Below, in pieces: positions 8,873-15,393 of a DNA stretch of 64,000 nucleotides. Source of the DNA: Candidatus Vagococcus giribetii (GTDB lineage: Bacteria > Bacillota > Bacilli > Lactobacillales > Vagococcaceae). The translations under genes and the position numbers were made by a program. The number at the start of each line of letters is the position of its first letter. The stretch's first letter is position 1. The notes beneath the pieces are model-generated. The model did not search any database. It worked only from the letters and a program-made list of their open reading frames with translations, and was not told where the DNA came from. The DNA lies in the NCBI RefSeq assembly GCF_017316185.1, contig NZ_JAFLVX010000021.1:30183-94182 (forward strand), given 5' to 3'.

Positions 8873-8924
8873 CAAAAAAGAGTAAATGCGAATGATTAAT
8901 CATTCACATTTACTCTTTTTTTTA
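8873..8924 (-). terminator. Terminator of the merR-like gene
   Basis: A long, almost perfect inverted repeat (AAAGAGTAAATG / CATTTACTCTTT with an inner GAATGATTAATCATTC palindrome) is followed on the minus strand by a T-run. It overlaps the last codons of the merR-like gene and T-runs occur on both sides. Confidence 0.82.
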
Positions 8925-9750
8925 TAGGAAATATAATCTCTGATACAAACTCATTAGGATCTTTAGTTGTCCAATAATCTATCACGTAACGTTCATACAC
9001 ACTTGGGCCATACTCATAATTGTGGCTAATAGCCCAATCTTTCAACCTTTTATACGTCTTCATGATTGTTTGTGGATGCCCAATGTGATACGCACACAAA
9101 AACATATCTCCACCAAATTCTTTTTGCCTAACACCTGATCTTAGCCTACCCACAGGTTCTTGCATAATGCATACCTTAGTAGCTTTGTGATTCATACGGT
9201 CCTCAGCAGAAGAAAACTCTAAACAAACCGGACCTGTTATAGCACAGTCATTTTTTTCTAAATGATTCACCCATGCAATATTGATGATTGACTCTTGATA
9301 GCATTCATTAAATGCTTGCTCTTGAAAATAATAATTTTTACGATCAATGTATTTGATATTAATCGTATCAATTCGATTTTCTAAAACCATTGATCCTTCT
9401 CGTAACAAATTCAACCAATCGTCTACTGCGGTATAGCGATTATTGATTTGGACTTTCTCTTCTTCTAAATCATCTAATTTATAAACAAATTTATTCTCAT
9501 GATAAAAACGTGACCCTTTTTCAGTTACACCAAGCATTTCTTGTAGCTTAAATCCCATTTGCTTATAGTACTTAATAATAGGAATTAACAACATAGTATC
9601 TTCTTTATAATAGCGATACCCATTTGCCTGACAAACATAATCCGGTTCAATAATACCTAACTCTTCATAATACCTTAAAGTCTTTTTCGAAATGTTACAT
9701 CTTTTAGAAACTTGCCCAATCGTAAATAATTTTTCTTCACAGTGAGGCAT
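8896..9750 (-). CDS. MerR-family transcriptional regulator with effector-binding-like C-terminal domain
   Basis: A 284-residue protein. Residues about 9-75 form the MerR winged HTH (FTIGQVSKRCNISKKTLRYYEELGIIEP, then GYRYYKEDTMLLIPIIKYYKQMGF). A linker helix follows (EEEKVQINNRYTAVDDWLNLL) and the C-terminal 150 residues resemble the GyrI/AraC effector-binding fold used by BmrR-like proteins to sense small organic molecules. It is transcribed toward the choline operon, whose promoter has the long spacer expected for MerR activation, so it is the likely activator of that operon; choline or a related cation would be the natural inducer, which is inference. It ends inside its own terminator. Confidence 0.88.
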   Translation of the reverse strand: MPHCEEKLFTIGQVSKRCNISKKTLRYYEELGIIEPDYVCQANGYRYYKEDTMLLIPIIKYYKQMGFKLQEMLGVTEKGSRFYHENKFVYKLDDLEEEKVQINNRYTAVDDWLNLLREGSMVLENRIDTINIKYIDRKNYYFQEQAFNECYQESIINIAWVNHLEKNDCAITGPVCLEFSSAEDRMNHKATKVCIMQEPVGRLRSGVRQKEFGGDMFLCAYHIGHPQTIMKTYKRLKDWAISHNYEYGPSVYERYVIDYWTTKDPNEFVSEIIFPIKKRVNVND

Positions 9751-9782
9751 AAGTTCACTCCTTCACGACGCATCCACCCTTA

Positions 9783-9811
9783 TTATTAAATAACAGCGTT
9801 CACATTGTCAA
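9783..9811 (-). promoter_or_regulatory. Promoter of the merR-like gene
   Basis: TTGACA (9806-9811) and TAATAA (9783-9788) on the minus strand are separated by 17 bases, giving a near-consensus vegetative promoter 33 bases ahead of the ATG at 9750. Confidence 0.65.
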
Positions 9812-9846
9812 GTTGTTTTCTCATTTTCTTATCATGTTTATTTTTC

Positions 9847-10143
9847 CTACTCAATTTCTCCTGGCCATGAGCCCATACCACCTAAAACGTTGGTTACCTG
9901 ATACCCTTGAGAGCTTAAAAACTCACCTGCCATTGCTGATCTAGAGCCTGATTGACAAATAAGAAAGTAAGCTTGATTCTTATCTAACTCTTCAAATGTA
10001 TCTCCTAATTCACTTAATGGTTTGTTGATTGCTCCTGGAATATGCCCCATATCGTATTCAAATACTTCTCGGACATCGATAATGGGTAATTGGCTTCTTT
10101 TAGCTTCTTGATAAAATTCTGGCATTCCTGTTGATTGAAACAT
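9847..10143 (-). CDS. Rhodanese-like sulfurtransferase domain protein
   Basis: A 98-residue single-domain rhodanese. The start was set at MFQSTGMPEF (10143) because an AGAGGAAATC site precedes it; the open frame extends further upstream into the neighbouring gene. Features: DVREVFEYDMGHIPGAINKPLSEL, the active-site loop CQSGSRS with its catalytic Cys, and the closing GGMGSWPG. Such proteins carry persulfide sulfur. It is 16 bases downstream of a second rhodanese gene and shares its promoter, suggesting a small operon for sulfane-sulfur handling. Confidence 0.88.
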   Translation of the reverse strand: MFQSTGMPEFYQEAKRSQLPIIDVREVFEYDMGHIPGAINKPLSELGDTFEELDKNQAYFLICQSGSRSAMAGEFLSSQGYQVTNVLGGMGSWPGEIE

Positions 10144-10159
10144 GTGATTTCCTCTTTTC

Positions 10160-10471
10160 TTATTTTCCTCTTTTAATAGTACCACTCCACTGACTCATGC
10201 CACCACGTACATTAATCACGTCGTATCCTTTATTTTTCAAGGTTTTAGCGGCTTTTTTACTTCTCATACCTGATTGGCAGATCAAGTAAACTTCCTTTTC
10301 CTTTCCTTGATAGGTATTCATTTTATTTAAAGGTTTATTAATGGCTTGCGGAATATGACCACCTTTAAACTCAGCTGGCGTGCGAACATCTAATAGAACT
10401 ATTTTTTTATCTAATCTCGTTTCTAACTCTTTTGTCGAAACAGAGGGAATCTTACTAAATAAACTAAACAT
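10160..10471 (-). CDS. Rhodanese-like sulfurtransferase domain protein
   Basis: A 103-residue single-domain rhodanese with LLDVRTPAEFKGGHIPQAINKPLNK, the active-site loop CQSGMRS, and GGMSQWSGTI near the end. It resembles the next gene (9847) over the whole domain, so the pair probably arose by duplication. An AAGGAG site precedes the ATG. A CsoR/CstR-like operator lies between promoter and gene, which points to induction by persulfides, as in the staphylococcal cst system; the cognate repressor is not in this window. Confidence 0.88.
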   Translation of the reverse strand: MFSLFSKIPSVSTKELETRLDKKIVLLDVRTPAEFKGGHIPQAINKPLNKMNTYQGKEKEVYLICQSGMRSKKAAKTLKNKGYDVINVRGGMSQWSGTIKRGK

Positions 10472-10491
10472 GGGCTTATCTCCTTATCTTT

Positions 10492-10537
10492 TATACCTTA
10501 TAGGGTATATTAAACAAGTTATCCCATACTTTGTCAA
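10492..10537 (-). promoter_or_regulatory. Promoter with CsoR/CstR-like operator of the rhodanese operon
   Basis: On the minus strand TTGACA (10532-10537) and TTTAAT (10509-10514) are separated by exactly 17 bases. Immediately downstream is the 18-base near-palindrome TATACCTTATAGGGTATA (10492-10509), with TATACC/GGTATA arms. This resembles the ATACCCCTATAGGGTAT-type boxes bound by CsoR-family persulfide or copper sensors. Binding here would cover the transcription start. Confidence 0.65.
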
Positions 10538-10634
10538 CTAATTAAGACTCAGTCATTTTTACCTTAAACACCATATAAGCTCAATCCTTTCAAATATGGT
10601 ACTCTTAGGCTATCAATTAAATGGAGGAATTCAT

Positions 10635-11459
10635 ATGTCTACAACTATCACGTTAAAAAATGGCGTTAAGATGCCTTTTATCGGCTTAGGTACTTGGCAA
10701 GTTAAAGATAAAGAAGAAGGTATCAACGCTGTCAAATGTGCGATTGAAGCAGGTTACAAAGCAATTGATACAGCTGTTGTTTATCAAAATGAAGAGGCTG
10801 TTGGAGAAGGCATCAAAGCTTCTGGTATTGACCGTAGCGAACTCTTTGTGACGACTAAAGTTTACAACGATAAACAAGGTTACGAAGAAACCCATCAGTC
10901 ATTTAAAGAGAGTTTAGAGCGTCTGCAACTGGATTATGTGGATCTTTACTTGATTCACTGGCCTATTACAGACAAATACCATGACACGTGGCGCGCAATG
11001 GAAGAAATCTACACCTCCGGTAAAGCAAAAGCGATTGGGATTTCAAACTTCCATCCTCAACATATTGAAGATTTAATGACTACAGCAAACATTGTCCCAA
11101 TGGTAAACCAAATTGAACTCCACCCTAATCAAAATCAACAGGCTCTCGTTGCTTATTGCCATGAAAGAGATATCGCTGTTACAGCCTACTCACCACTTGG
11201 TCACGGCAATCTACTGGACCATCCTGTGATTAAAGAAATTGGCGAAACTCATCATAAATCAGTCGCACAAGTTATTTTACGTTGGGACATTCAAAATGGG
11301 ATTACAGCTGTACCAAAATCAGTTAATAAAGACCGCATTGCTGCTAATATTGATGTCTTCGATTTTGAACTATCTGAGGAAGAAATGGCACAATTAAATG
11401 CCCTTCATACAGGTGAACGCGTTAATAAAAACCCCGATATTTTCATCATTGAAAAATAA
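10635..11459 (+). CDS. Aldo/keto reductase
   Basis: A 274-residue NADPH-dependent oxidoreductase of the AKR superfamily (AKR5-like 2,5-diketo-gluconate/prostaglandin-F-synthase-type group). The start ATG at 10635 follows a GGAGG site by 6 bases; the open frame extends 13 codons upstream without support. The catalytic tetrad is present: Asp in KAIDTAVVYQNE, Tyr in the same motif, Lys in LFVTTKVYN and His in LIHWP. The cofactor-binding VPKSVNKDRIAANI lies near the end. It reduces aldehydes and ketones; the substrate cannot be told. It is a single-gene unit between divergent rhodanese genes and its own terminator. Confidence 0.92.
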   Translation: MSTTITLKNGVKMPFIGLGTWQVKDKEEGINAVKCAIEAGYKAIDTAVVYQNEEAVGEGIKASGIDRSELFVTTKVYNDKQGYEETHQSFKESLERLQLDYVDLYLIHWPITDKYHDTWRAMEEIYTSGKAKAIGISNFHPQHIEDLMTTANIVPMVNQIELHPNQNQQALVAYCHERDIAVTAYSPLGHGNLLDHPVIKEIGETHHKSVAQVILRWDIQNGITAVPKSVNKDRIAANIDVFDFELSEEEMAQLNALHTGERVNKNPDIFIIEK

Positions 11460-11776
11460 ATAATGATCTTTTAAATTCAGACAAACCTCCCACTTTCTTT
11501 GTGATAAAGCGGGAGGTTTGTTATTTTTTCACGACTCTTCTATACCACCTTACATAAACACATCTCTTTTAAACGTCCTCAACACAACCTAATAAATAAC
11601 AAACTGACAAATATGTGTCTATCTCTAAATTATAAAATAGTTTTCAGTTTCACAAAATAAAGCGTTTTATTATTAGAGGTTAATTAAAAATGAATTTTTT
11701 GAAGCATCTTAATTGTTTTTAAGTATTTATTACCGTAATATTCACTCCTGGAAAAAAGGAAAAGGAGTTTACATTT
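11460..11776 (+). other. Intergenic region ahead of the LPXTG protein gene
   Basis: The first 70 bases hold the reductase terminator. The remaining 250 bases are AT-rich, with no ORF. An AAAAGGAG ribosome site lies just before the ATG at 11777. I could not pick one promoter with confidence. Confidence 0.6.
11481..11529 (+). terminator. Terminator of the aldo/keto reductase gene
   Basis: Inverted repeat ACAAACCTCCC / GGGAGGTTTGT (11 bp) with a 19-base loop, followed by TTATTTTTT. Confidence 0.85.
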
Positions 11777-14242
11777 ATGAAACATTTAATAAAAACATTA
11801 TTTTTAGTTGTTACCTTATTGGCTTTTGTCACGATAACTCGCTCTCACGTTTCTGCAGCTGAGTTGTCTCAAACTGATGTTATTGATTCTATTCAATTCA
11901 ATGATACGACCCTTAGCCAAGGCCAACTCACATCAGTTTCTGTTACCTTTAGTGACAAAGGTCAAAAGACTATCAAGCCTGGTGACTCAATTACTTTAGC
12001 TCTACCTCCCTCACTAGAAGGTATGACAGAAAATAATGGCTCACCTAGACGTGTGCAACTAAGTAATTTAGGAGAAGCCTTAATTTACCGAGACCGTGTT
12101 GTCGTAACATTCAATAGCAACGTGGAAAAACTAAACAACGTTAGCGGCCATTTTAGTTTTGGTATTCGTTCAGCAGTTACTAATAATACGGCTGACGAAA
12201 CAATTCAAACTAACTTAGGCACTAAAGTTCCTAGTCAAAGCATTAAAATTCCAGGTCACAAAAACAATGGTGACATTGGTAAAAAGCCTTTCTTTTATAA
12301 ATCTGGTGATTTACTAGGAGATAGCGGAACTGTTCGTTGGTTCTTAAATGCCAACTTAAACAAAGAAGAACTGAGCAACTACATTTTAATTACTGACACT
12401 CACGGGGCCGGCCAAGCTCTTAACAAAGATAGCTTCCGTATCATGGTAGACAATTATCTTGGTGTTAAAAGTTATACCTTACCTGAATTTATTGCTAAAC
12501 GTTTAGGAACGATTCACTTTACTTCAGAAGATACATTTGAAATTTGTATCCCTCGTGAATCAGCTCGTTTAGCCTCATTCACGATTAGCTATACCACAAA
12601 CATTACAGATGCAGGTAAAAAACAAAAAGACTTTGAAAATAGCTATTCATTAAGTTACCAACCTTACAACAAACCAGTTGTTACAGAAAAAAATAGTTAC
12701 AAAGTGAAAAATTTATTTGCTGAAGGTGGCGCTCAAGGAGATAACGATTTATCTAAAGCCGAAGAAATAGAAGAAACAATCCCTGAAGAAACAACTGAAA
12801 CTATTGATGAAGTGGTTACTGAAAACCCTTCTGAGTCTGTCGTTGAAGACAACACGAATAACACAGCTACTGAATCTCAACCTGAGATTAACGTGCCAGT
12901 TAACGAAGAAAATGTTACCGAAGAAACGACTGAATCCATTGATGAAGTGGTTACTGAGAACCCTTCTGAATCTGTTGTTGAAGATAATACTAATAACTCG
13001 GCTTCTGAATCTCAACCGGAAATCAACGTGCCAGTCACTGAAGAAAATGTTACCGAAGAAACGACTGAAACTATTGACGAAGTGGTTACTGAGAACCCTT
13101 CTGAGTCCGTTGTTGAAGATAACACTAATAACTCGGCTTCTGAGTCTCAACCAGAGATCAACGTTCCTGTTACTGAGGAAAACGTGACCGAAGAAACGAC
13201 TGAATCTATTGACGAAGTGATTACTGAGAACCCTTCTGAATCTGTTGTTGAAGACAATACTAATAACTCGGCTTCTGAGTCTCAACCTGAGATTAACGTG
13301 CCAGTTACTGAAGAAAACGTGACTGAAGAGACGACTGAAACTATTGATGAAGTGATTACTGAGAACCCTGCTGAGTCTGTTGTTGAGGACAATACTAATA
13401 ACTCGGCTTCTGAGTCTCAACCTGAGATTAACGTGCCAGTCACTGAAGAAAATGTTACCGAAGAAACGACTGAAACTATTGACGAAGTGGTTACTGAAAA
13501 CCCTTCTGAATCTGTTGTTGAAGACAATACTAACAACTCGGCTTCTGAGTCTCAACCGGAAATCAACGTGCCAGTCACTGAAGAAAATGTTACCGAAGAA
13601 ACGACTGAATCTATTGATGAAGTGATTACTGAGAACCCTTCTGAGTCTGTTGTTGAAGACAATACTAATAATTCAGCTACTGAGTCTCAACCGGAAATCA
13701 ACGTACCGGTTACTGAGGAAAACGTAACTGAAGAAACGACTGAAACTATTGACGAAGTGGTTACTGAGAACCCTGCTGAATCTGTCGTTGAAGACAATAC
13801 TAACAACTCAGCTACTGAGTCTCAACCAGAAATCAACGTGCCAGTCACTGAAGAAAATGTAACTGAAGAAACGACTGAAACTATTGACGAAGTTGTTACT
13901 GATAATGTCACTGAAACTGTTGTTGAAGATAATACAGACAACACAACTACTGTCACTAAACCTGAGGTGAAAGAACCTGAAGTGAGTCCAGAAGATCACA
14001 AAACACCTGAAGTTAAAGAAGACGTTTCAACAGAAACAACTAAAGAAACAAGTCCTACAACTGAACAACAAGCAACACAAACTAGCTCAACAGAAACTAA
14101 GAAAACTGACAACCAAAGTAGTCAAAACGTTTTACCTAAAACAGGTAGCGCTGATTCAACTATGACTATTATTGCAGGAATTCTTTTAAGTTCTATTGCA
14201 GGTTTTGGTTTATACTTCAAAAGAAAAGTTACTAACAACTAA
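11777..14242 (+). CDS. LPXTG-anchored surface adhesin with acidic 45-residue repeats
   Basis: An 821-residue cell-wall protein. Residues 1-28 are a signal peptide (KTLFLVVTLLAFVTITRSHVSA, cleavage near AxA). Residues about 30-300 form a folded region that reads like the paired Ig-like domains of MSCRAMM adhesins (Cna/SdrG type): KPGDSITLALPPSL, a later NANLNKEELSNYILITD segment and a latching-like strand. From about residue 337 to 730 come nine tandem copies of an acidic 45-residue unit (EETTETIDEVVTENPSESVV...) that act as a stalk. Then a Thr/Pro/Lys-rich wall-spanning part, LPKTG at residue 786, a hydrophobic helix and KRK tail for sortase A. It has its own promoter region and terminator. 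Ligand unknown; adhesion to host or environmental protein is inferred from the fold. Confidence 0.9.
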   Translation: MKHLIKTLFLVVTLLAFVTITRSHVSAAELSQTDVIDSIQFNDTTLSQGQLTSVSVTFSDKGQKTIKPGDSITLALPPSLEGMTENNGSPRRVQLSNLGEALIYRDRVVVTFNSNVEKLNNVSGHFSFGIRSAVTNNTADETIQTNLGTKVPSQSIKIPGHKNNGDIGKKPFFYKSGDLLGDSGTVRWFLNANLNKEELSNYILITDTHGAGQALNKDSFRIMVDNYLGVKSYTLPEFIAKRLGTIHFTSEDTFEICIPRESARLASFTISYTTNITDAGKKQKDFENSYSLSYQPYNKPVVTEKNSYKVKNLFAEGGAQGDNDLSKAEEIEETIPEETTETIDEVVTENPSESVVEDNTNNTATESQPEINVPVNEENVTEETTESIDEVVTENPSESVVEDNTNNSASESQPEINVPVTEENVTEETTETIDEVVTENPSESVVEDNTNNSASESQPEINVPVTEENVTEETTESIDEVITENPSESVVEDNTNNSASESQPEINVPVTEENVTEETTETIDEVITENPAESVVEDNTNNSASESQPEINVPVTEENVTEETTETIDEVVTENPSESVVEDNTNNSASESQPEINVPVTEENVTEETTESIDEVITENPSESVVEDNTNNSATESQPEINVPVTEENVTEETTETIDEVVTENPAESVVEDNTNNSATESQPEINVPVTEENVTEETTETIDEVVTDNVTETVVEDNTDNTTTVTKPEVKEPEVSPEDHKTPEVKEDVSTETTKETSPTTEQQATQTSSTETKKTDNQSSQNVLPKTGSADSTMTIIAGILLSSIAGFGLYFKRKVTNN
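12785..13950 (+). repeat. Tandem 135-bp repeats within the adhesin gene
   Basis: Units begin at 12785, 12920, 13055, 13190, 13325, 13460, 13595 and 13730, exactly 135 bases apart, followed by a degenerate ninth unit from 13865. Each encodes 45 residues. Units differ by scattered, mostly synonymous or T/S, V/I, S/A changes, so the DNA stays very similar and the copy number probably varies between strains. Repeat periodicity also creates long shadow frames on both strands. Confidence 0.95.
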
Positions 14243-14255
14243 TCATTATCACACT

Positions 14256-14287
14256 AAAAGCTGACAAATTTTGTCAGCTTTTTTTAT
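14256..14287 (+). terminator. Terminator of the adhesin gene
   Basis: Stem AAAGCTGACAAA / TTTGTCAGCTTT with almost no spare loop, followed by a run of T. Confidence 0.85.
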
Positions 14288-14345
14288 TGACTGCGTGGTT
14301 ACCTCATACTTTATACTCTACCTATCAATCAAAGGAGTGATCAGT

Positions 14346-14990
14346 ATGACCGTTATTATCCAATCAGGAACCCATTACACCAAAGAACAATTAATTGAAC
14401 CCTTACAAGAGTTAATTTTTACAGGCTTTCAAGCCAAATTCACCCATCGATTTTTTACTAATGACGAAGCAACATTAATCGCAAAAGCTTTAAGCTATTT
14501 TCTCTCATCAGAAAAACCTAGTAGCCTACTCATTGCTGAAAAAAATGGCAAAATTTGTGGCTGCCTGTATATGATTTCAAAATCAGATCAGTCAAAATTA
14601 CTCAATCATTATTTAAGACAACCATTCTCACTCAGTAAACAGGTAAGAATGTGGTTACTATTAGGATTTCTTTCTCACGTACCAAAAGACAATGAGCTTC
14701 ATATAGACTTCATCGCTGTCTCTCCTGTCTTTAGAGGGCTTGGTATCGGAAGACAATTAATTACTTGCTGCAAAGAGCTTTGTGATAAAGATTACCTAAC
14801 TCTCCACGTGGCAACTTCTAACCAGAACGCTTGTCATCTCTACTTTTCAGAAAACTTTGAGACAACAAAACAACTAAGTAGCTCAATTGGACAAACTATG
14901 ACTGGAATCAAAGATTGGTACTTTATGCGCTGGGAGAAAACAAAGAAAGCCGTCCTTTGTACAGAACCCTCTTTTATTGATACAATCTAG
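14346..14990 (+). CDS. GNAT-family N-acetyltransferase
   Basis: A 214-residue protein. The start at 14346 (MTVIIQSGTH) follows AAAGGAGTGATC; the open frame extends 25 codons upstream into the adhesin terminator and is not used. The acetyl-CoA-binding motif A is DFIAVSPVFRGLGIGRQLI, and NQNACHLYFSENFE is the usual C-terminal motif B. Substrate unknown. A TTGACT lies at about 14287 as part of a likely promoter. It precedes a DsrE-like gene by 32 bases and the two are probably co-transcribed. Confidence 0.88.
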   Translation: MTVIIQSGTHYTKEQLIEPLQELIFTGFQAKFTHRFFTNDEATLIAKALSYFLSSEKPSSLLIAEKNGKICGCLYMISKSDQSKLLNHYLRQPFSLSKQVRMWLLLGFLSHVPKDNELHIDFIAVSPVFRGLGIGRQLITCCKELCDKDYLTLHVATSNQNACHLYFSENFETTKQLSSSIGQTMTGIKDWYFMRWEKTKKAVLCTEPSFIDTI

Positions 14991-15022
14991 ATAGTAACCA
15001 ACTACGTAAAGGAGATATCGCA

Positions 15023-15343
15023 ATGAAATTAGGTATTATCTTAGAAACAAAAGAACATGAAAAAGCGTGGAATGCATTTCGTCTTGGTGTTACCTCTCTA
15101 AAAATGGGACATGAGGTTCAATTTTTCTTAATGGGAGAAGCCGTTGAAGTTGAAACCATTCAAGATGACGTCTTCAATGTGACACAAGAAATGGCAAAAT
15201 TTGAAGATGAGGGTGGTACGCTCTTAGCCTGTGGTACTTGCCTAAAATCTAGAGAACTAGAGGATAAAACAGCCTGTCCTATCTCTACCATGGTGGATTG
15301 TGTCCAGTTAATCGAATGGGCAGATAAAGTTGTCACGTTTTAA
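15023..15343 (+). CDS. DsrE-like sulfur-relay domain protein
   Basis: A 106-residue protein with the DsrE/DsrF-like alpha/beta fold: KLGIILETKEHEKAWNAFRLGVTSLKMGHEVQFFLMGEAVE at the start, then a CGTC pair (LLACGTCLKSRE) and two further cysteines (ACPISTMVDC). Members take part in sulfur transfer or are of unknown role. The CxxC may be redox-active or carry sulfur. With the two rhodaneses 5 kb away it hints at a shared persulfide network, but no direct link is visible. Good ribosome site (AAAGGAG). Confidence 0.82.
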   Translation: MKLGIILETKEHEKAWNAFRLGVTSLKMGHEVQFFLMGEAVEVETIQDDVFNVTQEMAKFEDEGGTLLACGTCLKSRELEDKTACPISTMVDCVQLIEWADKVVTF

Positions 15344-15350
15344 GTAAGCA

Positions 15351-15393
15351 AAAAGACTTTCCAATGCTTGATAGCAATTGGAAAGTCTTTTTT
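15351..15393. terminator. Bidirectional terminator
   Basis: AAAAGACTTTCCAAT and ATTGGAAAGTCTTTT form a 14-15 bp stem; T-runs on both strands serve the DsrE-like gene on the plus strand and the helicase gene on the minus strand, whose stop lies at its edge. Confidence 0.88.

Larger units (their letters stand above)
8368..8895. other. Leader and regulatory region between choline operon and merR-like gene
   Basis: No gene is seen in these 528 bases; both flanking genes point left. It contains the merR-like terminator (8873-8924), a copy of a GTCYCTWAGGGGRA-like element at 8809-8822, an 8-bp stem AAGATTGT/ACAATCTT (minus strand, about 8708-8776) followed by a T-run that could act as a weak attenuator, and a promoter at 8421-8452 with a second copy of the element. 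The remainder is AT-rich without other features I can support. Confidence 0.6.

Noticed and set aside
12749..13555. 268-residue frame on the minus strand within the adhesin repeats
   Set aside because: It arises from the 135-base periodicity and codon bias of the real plus-strand gene; low-complexity Arg/Asn/Phe composition and no ribosome site.
12785..13950. CRISPR-like array
   Set aside because: The repeats are contiguous coding units of 135 bases with no spacers and sit in frame in an LPXTG gene.
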